A stretch of 64,000 bases of DNA from Xenoacremonium recifei. Its lineage: Eukaryota > Ascomycota > Sordariomycetes > Hypocreales > Nectriaceae. Below are positions 22,556 through 33,793 of this stretch, one piece after another; the first letter of the stretch is position 1, and every line of letters begins with the position of its first letter. Under the pieces are notes generated by a model that was given only the letters and a program-made list of their open reading frames with translations, did no database searches and was not told where the DNA came from. A program made the position numbers and the translations under genes. The DNA lies in NCBI GenBank assembly GCA_012184525.1, contig WOFQ01000049.1:124001-188000 (forward strand). Direction: 5' to 3'.

Positions 22556-22622
22556 GGGTTGGCAGTGTGTTCTTGATATGAGCCGACTCAAGGCCATCAC
22601 TCTGGAGCAGATTGAGCGCGAT
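22556..22622 (+). repeat. Inverted repeat, left arm (67 bp)
   Basis: Matches the reverse complement of 23599-23665 at 63 of 67 positions. Both arms read in the same frame as LDMSR-x-KAI-x-LEQIERD, so they may be two inverted fragments of one old coding sequence. The protein is not recognised. Confidence 0.8.
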
Positions 22623-23070
22623 GGCGGTTTCCTTCTTGACCTCGGGCGACAGCCGGATCTGAGGTGGTTCGACCAGACGGCCCCGTCGAGGGCTGCTATT
22701 GAGGTCATGCTTCCTGAGGCTCGGGGGGAAGCTCCAGCATCCTTGGCGGCTTCAAGTTTTTTTCATATCAGGAGCGGAGGCTGGGGAGTGCAGCCGCCAA
22801 TAACTTGCCGTGGTCAGTATCATTCGGGCCATGTACGGAGTATACGAGAGGGTGAATCACATACGTAAAAGGGCATCTGGTGACGAGCGCTGGAATGGGC
22901 TTCCCGACCACGCCGACCATTCTGAATGTTCAGCTTCCTCAGCCTCGGGCGACAGCCGGATCAAGCGGTGGTCTCATTCACGGGAGCCCCTCGAGGGCTA
23001 CTGTTGAGGTTGAGGTGAGACTTTGAGAACGCGAAGGTGATGATTCTGATGGCAATGATTGTCTCTTCTA

Positions 23071-23126
23071 GTGTCAATATTGATGAGAAGGAGTGGCAGC
23101 AATAGTGAAATGGATTGGATTGCGGG
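23071..23126 (+). repeat. Direct repeat, copy 2
   Basis: Second copy of the 56-base unit at 22405-22460, 50 of 56 positions identical, 666 bases further on. Confidence 0.75.
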
Positions 23127-23598
23127 GAGGAGCTTCGGGTGGCAGTCTTCAGAGGTGTTAAACCAGAGCGGAGGCTGGCGGTGCAGTCGCCGAAGCTTCC
23201 CGTGATCAGTATCATGCGGGCCATGTATGCGAAAGGGAATTATCACTTACATAAATGGACGCTGGTATCCCCGGGGGCCGTCAAGGGCTGCTGTTGGGTT
23301 GAGCGAACAGTCATCGTCCTGCGCAGAAGATCGACAACGCGTTAGTGATGATGTTGATGGTGGTGGTGTCACGAATGATGGTGGTGATGACGCTGATGAT
23401 GGCGGTAATGATGCTGGTGATGGAGGTTACGGAGGAGAAGAGTTGATAATCCGAGAGAATCGGTCTGAAGGGTCGAATTTATGTTATGAGTGACCATGTA
23501 ATAACGAAGAGTAGGAAGGAGCGGCCTCAAGGATTCACGTGAACGGCGGCGTGGGATGGAAGGAGCGAGAGTGAAAACTGGTGGAACTTCTGGGGTCT

Positions 23599-23665
23599 AT
23601 CGCGCTCAATCTGCTCTAGAGCGATGGCCTTGGGACGGCTCATATCAAGAACACACTGCCAACCC
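23599..23665 (-). repeat. Inverted repeat, right arm (67 bp)
   Basis: Partner of 22556-22622 in opposite orientation, with four mismatches. The arms are about 980 bases apart and span the second direct repeat. Confidence 0.8.
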
Positions 23666-23900
23666 GGAAGGTCGAGCGCGCTCAAGATGCGAATGAGTTC
23701 ATTATCTACCGCAGTCAGTTCAAGGTCGGAGAGAAACATAATGGTTATTGTCGAGCTTACCGTCTAGTCCATGGAGTTGGTCAAAAGTTCGGGGTTATCC
23801 GGCAATAATGGCACCAGTCTTCACGTTTCGCATCGGATTGAAAATGGGATTATCGTTGCGAACCAGCACTGCAGTATTCAAAATCCTAACTCTTCGGTTA

Positions 23901-24400
23901 TACACAGTTGCCCTAAGTGGCCTTAGGCCTACTTTCCTCCCAACAGACTGCTGGAGGAGAGAAGACTGGTGATGGAGAGAAGAGAGGAGGAGAGATGTCG
24001 TGAGAAGGTGAGCCTCGAACCGTGAGGATAAGAAAGGCATTGGCCTTCCCGACTAGCTTGGCTTGATCGCATAAGTTGCAGGAGACCCGGAACTGGGAGG
24101 GGGACCGAGACCTGAGTCGGCCGACGGGCTTTCTCGTGGGACTTCCCGTGGTCGAAGCTTCGCGATCACCGTATCCTTGACCTCCGAATCGTCCCTCAAC
24201 TTGGCCACTGCTCCCCAGCAACGAACTGTCAACACTCGCGCACGAGGGGGTACTCTAACCCAAGGTGTTCCTCAGCAACCGATATCCGGCATGGCGGCAA
24301 ATCCTGACGCAAGAGCCTCCTCCATGGCCATAATCAACATTGAGAATATGGGATCTGTTGAGAGGAAAGTGGGCTTAAGGCTATTTCAGGCAACTATGTA
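23901..24400. mobile_element. MITE-like element, 500 bp, TA-ended with 46-bp TIRs
   Basis: The left end reads TACACAGTTGCC and the right end GGCAACTATGTA. The two 46-base termini match as inverted repeats at 38 positions, and seven of the eight differences are transitions, as RIP would give. TA at both extremes fits a Tc1/mariner/Fot1-type TA target. There is no transposase frame inside, so it would be non-autonomous. A further copy of the terminal sequence (CTGTTGAGAGAAAGGTGGGC) starts at 24528. Confidence 0.65.
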
Positions 24401-24497
24401 CTCCACTAGTCAGATTGGCGCCAGGGAGGGAACTTAGCATTGGCATCAATCAACTGCCTCAACTATATATATTGCTATTTTCAGCTCTTATTTTATC

Positions 24498-24571
24498 CTC
24501 CTTAGCCTGAAGTCTCCTCCCTAAGCCCTGTTGAGAGAAAGGTGGGCCTTAGGCTAATTCAGGCCTTAACG
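24498..24571. repeat. Additional terminal-repeat copies of the MITE family
   Basis: CTGTTGAGAG at 24528 begins a 44-base match to the inner-to-outer terminus at 24355-24400. Just left of it, CCTTAGCCTGAAGTC (about 24500) is a partial copy in inverse orientation. This looks like a collapsed or nested second element. Confidence 0.5.
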
Positions 24572-25259
24572 GTCAGAATGGAAAGAGGAAGAGGGAGACA
24601 ATTGCTTTGAAGCGTGAGAAGGATGTTTTTGCTATGGAGATGCAATCTTTGCGGGTGAGTCTCTCATGAAGGATATTGCCATATTTTGCTACGCCTTTGG
24701 TGAACGCCAGGGGGTTGTGTATCCCTCTCTCCTCCCTTCAAGGATGGCCATATTCCTGTCAACAACCGGGAGTCTCAGTAGATCAAAGTAATCGATCTTC
24801 GAGCCTTGAAATGCCGTCCCGAACCGCGAGAATAGAGGCAATGATCAGCTTAGGAGGATATACTGGGAGAAGGAAAGACTTTTATATCCCTCTCTGAGGC
24901 CCCGGTCGGGACTGGGACTGCATACATAGAGGCAATAACTGCTGGCAATAAGAATAGAGTTAATAAGTACCAGTAATATAGGCAGTAATAAATGTAAGAT
25001 TTTAGAGGATAGACTACGGAGTACCATAGGAGATAAAATAAGAGGCTGTGTAACCCTCTCTGAACTTCTAAGCGCCGTTCCGCACTGTGAGAGGAGGTGA
25101 TAACAGATCTCCGGCAGACCTTATTGATCAAAGTCGGTCGGGAATGCAAATGCCTATGTTGAGAATTGACTCTGAACCCAGTGACTACGAAACAATCGGT
25201 GGGACAATCCAAGTTCATATCCTGACAAAATGCATTGCTACAGCTGCCTCTCCGCAGCC

Positions 25260-28200
25260 TCACCATTCCAAGGACAACCTATCAACGTCTTTCACCAACG
25301 ACTCGATCGCCGGCCGACTCAAACTCTGCTCCTTTCGCACTTTATTCCACTGCCGCATGCGTGTCCAGAAAACAGGGCAGTCCTTGCTGTCGCATTTGAC
25401 ATCCTCAAGATGCCCTACGCCGGAGCAGCTCCGACATAGAGAGAGGACTTCTTCGATCTTCCGCTCTTCGGTGGACAGTCTCGATTGGAGGGTCAAAAGT
25501 GTTGCCGGTACGTCTGCTCGGCATGCCCTACATAACGGAGAGCCCTTATGGGTAAATTTCGTATTGCACACGAGGCAGTGCTTGGATCTCATGTATGACT
25601 CGAGAGTCGTCTTCCGTTTTCCGAGGGTCGTGCCGTGATAGATGCGCTGTATCTTGGGCATTTCGTCGTACCACTGCCTCACATTCGCCCCAACCAAGTT
25701 GAAGATCCGTTCCAGCGGCGGGATCAGATTCTTCGATATGTAGTATTCGGAGTCGAGCTGCCAATGCGGGTTGGTCAGAAGCTCCTCTGGCGCGACACAC
25801 CGATCAATCAGTCTGGCGCCCGGAGCCCCGGTGATGACAACATATGGGACTCGTTCACCGTATTGTGGCTCTGCGCGGGCATCCTCCAGCATGCGCTTCG
25901 TGCTGATGAGAGCACCAGCTGGTGGTAATCCCTTGTCCGAATATGTGCCTAGGCGGACCTCCTTGGCGAAGCAAAAGTCCTGGATGGAGACGTTGTTCCG
26001 CATAATCTTTTCGCATTGCCGCTGGAAGTATTCTTTGATCTTGCTGAGATCTGCGGTCTCAAACAACATCCGCAGTACTTTCTCCTCAATCTTTTGTTCA
26101 GCTGGCGTGCCATCCCGGCGAACAGTCTCAATCCCCTTGGCATCGAACTCGGGCTTGACCTGGTCTTTGCTTTCGTATTTGTACCCGACGTAGCGCTTCT
26201 TAGCTAGAAGCACGCAAGGATGGTAGACCTTCTCGAACTTGAGCTTGATAGGTCGTGGATTCATTTCAGTGATGGCCTTGGCGATCTCGTTGCCAATGTC
26301 GAACGCATCGTCTTTGGTTCGACCCTTCAGATAGATGAAAAGACTGTCCGTATCTCCATAAACAACCTCGGCACCCCATCTCTCGACCGAATGAATGTAC
26401 GCTATTGCTCGCTCAAGCGTTTCCCGCGCAGTTTGAACGATGCTGTCCGCAATTTCGGAGCAAGGCATCCGTCCCGAGAATGAGGCGGAGGTGTATCCAT
26501 ATGTGACGTTGGCGAGGAGTTTCAGAGCGAGTTGACGGTTATTCAGGAGCTGCTGGAGCGTTTTATCATCTTTGTCTTGCTTCATTCCACTTTTGACCAT
26601 GACTCTGGTCTCGAGGATTTCGGTAAGCATCTTTGCCAGCAAGGACTTGCGGATTTCCGTCTTCGCATACATCATCCCGTTGGGTGCGATGTTGATGTAG
26701 TCTTGCAGTAAAGCGAGAAGGCCTTGTTGTCGTTTGTACTCACTGAAGCCCATCTTGTTCATGCCCCGCCAGTTGGTGATTCGTCCCAAGAAAGTAGAGT
26801 AGCAGTAGTTGTAGGCAATCATGACACTTGGATACAAACTCTGGAAATCCAAGACGAGAAGGGGGCTGTTGTAAAATGCACTCTGCGGTTCCATGACCAA
26901 GGGAAGACACTCGAGAGCATTTTGGCCACCGACCTGCCTCTTACTGGGGGAAACCAGGACAAAATTCTCCGGTTTGGCTATTCGAAACATAATAGACTCG
27001 ACTTTAAACTGCGATCCACGAGAGAAGACAGAGAAGAAGTCCACACCGAGAAGCCTTGCTTGCTCGCTCGTCCTGGCAACCAGCTCATTCGCCTCGAGGA
27101 TTTCCATGTCCAACCTAGTTCGGCTTTGGTAGTATCGCAACACCCTGCTCAGCTCACGATGCTTGCCACTTTTGTACCAGCTAGTCAACACCTTCCAGGG
27201 ATAATGCGGTATTCGGCGGTGGAGTAGATGCCAGGCGACATTCTCCATTGTGTATTGGAGAAGATTGAGCTCTCCACGCATGGCCCGCCAAATATTGATC
27301 ATATGCCTGCCAGTTACTCGGATTGTTGATGTCGTGTTGAAGCCCCATTTGTCGTTCTCCTTGCCGAATCTTCCATGAGATTCGGTTTTCATCCGAGAGA
27401 ACTCATCGCAAAGGTTGTAGTCGTACTTTATTCTTGCCCTTTCGATCAAGAAACCCCAGGAGCCTCCGTGAACCTCATATCCCGTTAAGATGTCAGGATC
27501 ATGATCTCTCACAATTTCGACCATTCGGGTCATCAAGTCCAGTTCGGTTGTTTCTGCTATAACCTCTGCAGAAGTTAGGCGTCGCAATCGTTGGACAAAA
27601 TCCGGATCAGTAGCCAGAACAAGGATTCCTGACTGCAAGTCATTCTCTGAAGTTTGACTGCTCAAAGTTGCCTCGTCCGACTTCAAAGCCCAAAACACGC
27701 ATTGAACTTCATCTTCCTCGGGGTTAGGCACAAATTTGCCTCTCGTATTGACATGAATCTCGAGGCTCATCGTGCTCATGTATTGTACTTCATGTTCGAT
27801 ACTGGTTGACTTTCTCTTTTGACTATACTTGAATCCGTGCTTGTTGTTCGGCGTCGGACCGTCAATTTGGGAAAGGTATTGTCTCGCATTCGAAACATGC
27901 AGTGGCGACGTCGTGTTCTCCTTTGCGGCGTGACGCTGGCTGTCTTTCCACCAGCTTTCGACTTCTTCGCTTGTAGGGGGCGGAACAGCAAGTTCCCAAC
28001 TCTTCCATGAACATTGCCGACCCCGTCGTTCGTATTCCAGAGCGCGACGTGCCTTATCGGGGCCGGTATCCTGCCTTTGACCAAAGATAGCTGATGACGC
28101 TCCAGTTGCGTCGAAATCAGGCAAAAAGGGAAGAGAGTCGCCATTTAATCGAAACTCGCGTCCCGCATATTCTCGAATCCTGTTTGGGACGTCCTTGTCC

Positions 28201-30348
28201 TTGCTGTAGTAGGGATCTTTGTAGAGAACATCTGGACGATCATAACTTCCCAACGAATATGCTACCGATGGAGAGGACGGCGGTAAGGAGGCGAAGAGAA
28301 GGACCCGGGAGGTTGTTCTGCTTTCCAACGCCTGGCGAAGTTTATCGACTTCGCTTGCCTCTTCCCAGCCGGCACTCGAGGCTGAAGATTTGGGTATCGG
28401 TTGAGAAGATAGTCCTTGGTCATTGGAACTCTCGATGAACGTCCCGGGCTGGAAAGAAACATGCTTGCCGGGCCTGAAATCGTCGCTCTGTTGTGAAGAT
28501 GACTTTTGACTCCTCTGACTAAGGTGAAGTTTAGTATTGGGATCATTTTGGTCCTTCACGACGGCAAAGTTCAAGGTTGAATGGAAAATAGAAGTCTCTC
28601 GGGTCCTTGGTGATGGTTTCCTTGCCTTGGTTGAGCTTTCGGGTCTTGGTATTTTAGGACTTGCAGAAGGGAGAAAGCTGTCTTTGAAACCCTCGTGACT
28701 GTCCGTATTCTTGTTGCCAGGTGTCTCTTCCTTCTTACGTCGTTTGATGTGAGACTCGTTCGCCAGGATCTCGGAAGCAGGACGCTTGGGTGCGGAGTTT
28801 TGGAAGAGAAACCTCCCGTGCCAATCTCGCGGTGCCTTGCTGATGTACCCTTTTCGATCCGCAGTTTTGACCAAAGCTTTTGAGATTGGTAGACTCGGGA
28901 GTTTCTTGGTGACGAACCCACTCTGGCAAAGGCCAAAGAGGCGCTCCGAAGATGAAAGACCGGGGTTGTCGGACATCTCGGAATCTGGACGATTGGAGTT
29001 TGCCGATACCAATTTCCCTGATTCTAGGATAGTTAAGGCTTCCTCGTCCGAATCGCTGGGAAAGTAATCATCATCATCGTTGCCAACCGTCAGAACCTTC
29101 TGTTCGTCCACGACAATACTGCTTGTTGGATCTTCGTCGCCTACCAATCCGGAGGCAAGGCCTAGGGCTGGCATGAGATTTGAAGGGAAAAGATCTTCAA
29201 CTGACTGCAAGACGGTCTTCACAGTATGTTCCAGGGGCGCTTTCAGTGCGAAGGATCCAAAGTCCAGTGCAGGATCCCCGGCCTCTTTCTCGTCCGAGAT
29301 CAATTCCCGGATTTGCTCTCGAAACTCCTCCTCATGGATCCATCCTTGCGGTTGTGAGTCGCGAATGTCTGCAGACATCGAAATGAGAACTTCGGGTGGG
29401 AACGGGCTGCTGTCTTTGCTCGGGTTTGTCATCTGGCGTTTCCTTCGTTTGGTCTCATCTTTCCATAAGCCTGCCATACTGTAGACCAACTTCACGTCGC
29501 TTGAGATTGGGTTTGTACGTTCGATGAAGTCATGGTGTAATGGTCGTTCTCCGACTTTCTTCCGGTTCATGATATCTTGCACGCAAATGTCCACCTCAAT
29601 GGAGCAGTGGCTGACTCTGGGCAAGCCCATTTCGTCGGTAACGTACCGTCGAGGGATAGATCTGTCATGCCAAAGATGTTCCGAGTTTGAAGCATGATCA
29701 TGTTTGGGGATTGGTGATCGGAAACGCGTGACTCTCGAATCAAGGTAGTCGCAGCCGTACAAGTTGAAGTCTGTCATGAACTGCAGCAGGTACTGAAGGT
29801 GAGCTTCGTAGGGCTGGAATTTCTGTTTCATAATGGCACCTTGCAGAAGAAGGTCCGCCAGTCGCGTCATGACGATGGGATTGAACATGTAGATCTTCAG
29901 AAAGAAGCGATAGCCCACGTGAAACCCGAAGAATGGAACACCCTTGACGAGCGTGATTCTGGCCACGAACTTCGCATTGTTCCCAAATTGATCGCGGCGA
30001 TAGCTTACTGCCAGCGCATGGTCGATAGACAAATGGAGTTGGTACATATAGGCACCAGCTTTGATCAGTCAGTCGAGAATGGTCAAACTCAAGGTTCGAT
30101 CGCGTTAACTCACCTTCTTCTGCCTCTAGACTGCCATGATACTCGACAAACATGTATGGAAAGGCTCCATGGATGTGAGCGCAGACTTTCTGGCCCGTCT
30201 CGGTTGATCCAAAGACCCTGATAACAGGGACTTTCGTCCCTTTAGAGATCTCTGACGGTTGAACATCGTTGCGCAGCTGAGGATCATATCGCGTCGGTGT
30301 GGCTTGGTAATGGTCGATGCAGTTCAGTCGGACTCGGAACAGGTCCAT
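25260..30348 (-). CDS. rev3: DNA polymerase zeta catalytic subunit
   Basis: Two minus-strand exons, 30348-30114 and 30058-25260, give 1677 aa, near the size of yeast Rev3 (about 1500). The start is the first ATG (MDLFRVRLNCIDHY). The polymerase motifs are intact: DFQSLYPSV at about 1148 (motif A, metal ligand Asp), KLLANVTYGYTSASFSGR at about 1258 (motif B) and YGDTDS at about 1312 (motif C). KKRYVGYKYE follows. The C-terminus has CysA (CLVCNTKF ... CRAC, about 1570) and CysB (CRSC ... CDSKDC, about 1619), the latter the [4Fe-4S] site that binds the accessory subunits. The middle (about 300-750) is disordered, as in other Rev3 proteins. It works in the nucleus with Rev7 and Rev1, extending past damaged bases and causing most induced mutations. 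Key residues are all present. Confidence 0.97.
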
Positions 30349-31469
30349 TGCAATCAATTAGGAGCTCCATGGGGCAGTTTCTCTGGACTTGAGCGTGTGC
30401 ATTGTTGGTAATCTCAAGGGAGACGGAAGCACGCTGAAGGATGACGCGCCTGGGGAAACATGTCGCATCGCGGCGGACTTACTCTGTAGGGGTCGCCGGA
30501 TCGGGTCAACAGTTAGTCCGGCGCAATGTGTGCACGCACGTCTATCGCGTCGTCAATTCCCTTGGGGTTATCCATGCGACGCCCGTAGTCGTTTAAGCAA
30601 GCGTAAATTCCAACGCCAACCCTCCGTGGCTAACTCTCCACACTACCAGCCAGACCCTCTTCCTGCTCTCCCGAGCTTGACATTCTGGCCTCGCGACCCG
30701 ACGACAACATAGGCCCTGGGCTCTGGGCCTTGGACTTTTCCCCCGACCGACATCTGCAGCTTCGGCTGCCCAGACGACGTTCGCAGCGTCCTGCTGCTTG
30801 ACAACTCGGGCCTTTCCTCAGGCATCATGCTTCGACATCCTTCCGCAGCCGCGGCTGCTCGACTTTCCGGGCCAACGCGCCCTCGACTTCGCCCTATCCA
30901 CATTTCGTAGCTTCTGGCTTCGCGACCGATCTCTGCAGTTACATACTGCCCAGAGAACCTCCTTCTTCTGCAGCTCCCGCTGCCGCCTGGAACACCGCCG
31001 CTCGCCTGCGTGCCAGTTCCGTTCTTCTTCTACAAGTACGTTGAAAAGATCTGTTTACGCTGTGAGTATGCCAGCGAAACGACAAATGTTTTGAAGGCCA
31101 TGAGGACCAAGCATGAGACGGTCGTGGAAGACCAGGCCATGGCAGAGCCCGAGGCGCTTTGGGAAGAATAGAAGTTGCTTACAGTTTCAACTCCTGTTCA
31201 AGGACAGCATGATGGAGAGGAAGGGTCAAGCCATGAGGTAATACAATGCAATATTGCAGAAATATTTAGATTAATAGATAGGTATCCGGCAAGTTGTTAC
31301 TGAGAAACGAAATTCAAGCACACCCTAGTATTAATGAAACCATGTGAGGCGCGAGATGCTGGCAGGCATCCTTCTGAGCATGCAGCGACTGCTCAAGGCA
31401 ACATGAATACTTCAGGCTCATATTGATGACAGTCAGTGAAGAGTGGTCCCCTTCCTAGAGAATCCCCTA
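30349..31469. other. Intergenic between REV3 start and HET gene end
   Basis: About 1.1 kb. The first part is the REV3 promoter. From 30640 to 31060 the DNA is GC-rich with CTGCAGC/CTTCTGCAG phrases and short frames on both strands, none recognisable. Bases 31200-31440 are AT-richer, the 3' flank of the HET gene. Confidence 0.45.
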
Positions 31470-33284
31470 CTAAACCAAAATAATTCGCTTAATCGACGAG
31501 TTTTGCTGAGTTTCTTCACTCAATTTCTCTTGAAACATGAACCCATCGAGAAAGACCTCCCCTTTCACCTCATACCGAGACGACTCGTCCGCGCTAGGGG
31601 AGAGCAGAATCGGTGTACTGCAGCCTCCGATGAGCCAGACTTCGTCTCCAACCGCAGCTCCCTCCCGGCCAAGACCCATATAGCCCTTTTCAGTGATAAA
31701 AGGATCCCAGGATACCAGACGCTTCATCCTGATGAATGTCTTTTGCCCGGGTCCTTGATCACTGCTCTTAGGCCTAAACCCGTACGCTTCCAGCCGTTTG
31801 CACAAGGCTGAGCCATTGCACCAGCTGTAGAACATGTTCGGAATGTCGTCGGGCGAGGGGACAGGCTCTAAGTAAATTCCAAGGAGGCTCAGGGTTCGAA
31901 TAAACGTTTCAGCCCGACACAAGGCATCTGGATATGGCGCAGGTTCGTCCACTGGGGTCATCCAGAAATCCACATACTGCTGGTACAGTTTTGAGTTGGT
32001 ATCCGACAATTCAGAGGCTCTATCGCGAGGGGAGAAATCTCCGATGGATCGGATCCTGTCAACCAAAACCCCGGAGACTGTCAGCTGGTCCCTGTCGAAG
32101 GAAGGGTTCACAGGAATTGTGCCAGAGGCATTGAAGAACTTCCGCTGGTGATCGATATCGCTGAGACCTAGGCAACGCCGCAGTTTCTGTGAATGCCAGT
32201 TAGGCACCCAAGAGGGGCCCGCGAAGGGACGTAGAATTGGCTGTTCGGCTGTTCCAGAACAAATGGTATCGCGTTGCTGAGGGGCACAGAGACCAAGGAA
32301 CTCCAAGTTGCCATGTATCTCTGCATGCGACATGGCAGAACGTCTGTAGACCTCTTCAGGTTCAAGGTCATATCGAATCGGAGTCGCAGCAGCCTCTTGA
32401 GGGCTGCAAATGCCCAACAGGGCATAGATCTGGTCGTGAGCTAAAGTTGCTCGAGTGAAACGGAGGTGCTCCGTCAACCAAAGAAGGCCGAGCTGATCTT
32501 GGTTTCTTTCGAATGCCTGCTTGAGCTCCCTTAACACTCTAATAGGCCTTATTTCGCCCGTGTTGCCAGGTTTGAGTTTCTTTATTGGCCTTGGCCGTGC
32601 AAGCAGCGTACCGACGGCAATGTCGATCCCCCGGAACAACTCGTTCATGGTGATGGATTCTGAGCCGCAAAGAAATATGGCGTCCTTCGGAAGTACGGAC
32701 TCTTGAATCACCCATCGTCGGTGAAACCATTCGCAGTCAAGCAGTCGTCGAATTGCATCCCATCCCATGGGATCGAATAAGATTTCCTCGCCGCCTGGTC
32801 CCTGTCTCCCGATCTGTCGCAGATGCTGGAATGCATATCGTAGAAAGCTGTCGTATTCGTGAATCCACACGACGACGGAACTCGATCTCGAGTAGATTTC
32901 TCGCATGAGGAGAATCTGTAAGGACTTCTCACGCATATCCACCTGGTCAATACAGGCCATATCGATCCACATTGGCAGCCTGCTACTGCCTTGCCAAATC
33001 TGAGGAAGGGTCTCAGGTGTATGGCAGAGTATGTTAACGAGAAAAGATCCCAGGTTTTGAGAGATCTGCAGCTGCTTTATCCCGCAGCCTGACTCAAGAG
33101 AAATAGGCCAATCTGCTTTCTTATTACCCCAAACATGGGAAACGGTAATAAATGTTGGTGTGTTGTCTATACTGAATCGTCGTACTCGGCCGCGAAGATC
33201 ACCTGAAGGAGTTGCTGGAAGGAGATCCAGCAGCCGAATCTGGCGCGCCGGCGCGCAGAGACAGTAATGGTGAGTTGAGTCCAT
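31470..33284 (-). CDS. Heterokaryon incompatibility (HET) domain protein
   Basis: A single exon of 604 aa. The HET domain spans about residues 44-190 and shows its usual blocks: TFITVSHVWGN, then LPMWIDMACIDQVD-x-REKSLQI and MREIYSRSSSVVVW. These match the expected (Y/S)xSHxWG, WIDxxCIDQ and Mxx(I/V)Y patterns. The C-terminal two-thirds has no repeats or ATPase domain and reads through to FLDGFMFQEKLSEE. HET proteins trigger growth arrest or cell death when genetically different hyphae fuse, and related ones act in broader non-self responses. The partner of this one is unknown. Its start lies 59 bases from a transposon-like insertion, and a gene with a copia-protease-like fold is divergent beyond that. 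The frame is fully open, so the gene looks intact. Confidence 0.92.
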   Translation of the reverse strand: MDSTHHYCLCAPARQIRLLDLLPATPSGDLRGRVRRFSIDNTPTFITVSHVWGNKKADWPISLESGCGIKQLQISQNLGSFLVNILCHTPETLPQIWQGSSRLPMWIDMACIDQVDMREKSLQILLMREIYSRSSSVVVWIHEYDSFLRYAFQHLRQIGRQGPGGEEILFDPMGWDAIRRLLDCEWFHRRWVIQESVLPKDAIFLCGSESITMNELFRGIDIAVGTLLARPRPIKKLKPGNTGEIRPIRVLRELKQAFERNQDQLGLLWLTEHLRFTRATLAHDQIYALLGICSPQEAAATPIRYDLEPEEVYRRSAMSHAEIHGNLEFLGLCAPQQRDTICSGTAEQPILRPFAGPSWVPNWHSQKLRRCLGLSDIDHQRKFFNASGTIPVNPSFDRDQLTVSGVLVDRIRSIGDFSPRDRASELSDTNSKLYQQYVDFWMTPVDEPAPYPDALCRAETFIRTLSLLGIYLEPVPSPDDIPNMFYSWCNGSALCKRLEAYGFRPKSSDQGPGQKTFIRMKRLVSWDPFITEKGYMGLGREGAAVGDEVWLIGGCSTPILLSPSADESSRYEVKGEVFLDGFMFQEKLSEETQQNSSIKRIILV

Positions 33285-33448
33285 CTCGGCTGCTGAGTTG
33301 GAAGAGCCAGCTGCTGAGATATCCTGCCTAGAGTTACTGTATGGCAGCTATTACGTGCACCGGGGCGTACACGCACCGGTAGGCTGATTAGTCAGCCCGA
33401 TCCCTATAGCTTTTCTCCCCCTAAGGGCCCTATATTTTTCTCTCTCTA

Positions 33449-33760
33449 ATGGATCTCCCACCACCATCAGTCTATCAGTCGCGTAAGGAGCTTGAATTTG
33501 ATCTCGCAATATATGGAGCAATTGGCTCCTATTCTTGGATTATTCGACGCTCAAAGCGGGATATAACCTCTGATTATTCTGAGAGACTTATTATTACATA
33601 TTCCTGCAATCGCTGGCGTCAGGGCTGCCAATTTTCAATTCTCGCAAAAGAGACTGAAAGTGGCCTATGGGATCTGAAACACCGCTCTGAAGCCCGATTT
33701 TCCTTCCATAACCACGGGCCTGAGCCCCAAAGCCAGCAGCCTGAAGAGCCCCAAAGCTAG
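33449..33760 (+). pseudogene. FAR1-like DNA-binding fragment inside the MULE
   Basis: An open frame of 103 aa starts MDLPPPSVYQ and has a compact domain with SWIIRRSKRD, ITYSCNRWRQGC and WDLKHRSEARFSFHNH. This resembles the FAR1/WRKY-GCM1-type N-terminus of Mutator transposases (Cys and His-x-His ligands). It stops at a TAG (33758-33760). The same frame stays open after it for about 47 codons, to a TAA just inside the right terminus, and includes C-x2-C-x4-H-x5-C, a zinc knuckle. The stop could be a CAG-to-TAG transition, because the equivalent codon in the neighbouring repeat unit is CAG. The catalytic domain is absent, so this is a remnant or an accessory binding protein. Confidence 0.55.
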
Positions 33761-33793
33761 CAGCCTGAAGAGCCCCGAAGCCAGCAGCCTGAA
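33722..33793 (+). repeat. 24-bp tandem repeat, 3 units, in the MULE frame
   Basis: Three adjacent 24-base units (33722, 33746, 33770), each close to GAGCCCCAAAGCCAGCAGCC followed by TGAA, differ by single transitions. In frame they encode EPQSQQPE-type repeats. The second unit has TAG where the first and third have CAG. Confidence 0.8.

Larger units (their letters stand above)
21490..25259. other. Repeat-rich gene-free stretch
   Basis: Nearly 3.8 kb without an intact gene, between the EGF-protein gene and REV3. It contains diverged direct repeats (22.27-23.29 kb), an inverted pair (22556/23599), a MITE-like element (23901-24400) and further single ends of that family (about 24498-24571). Bases 24.9-25.05 kb are AT-rich. 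Short open frames here share the repeats and are not credible genes. Confidence 0.55.

Noticed and set aside
30389..31094. Several frames of 85-107 codons between REV3 and the HET gene
   Set aside because: Arg/Ser/Pro-rich translations of GC-rich promoter-like DNA on both strands; no coherent gene could be assembled.
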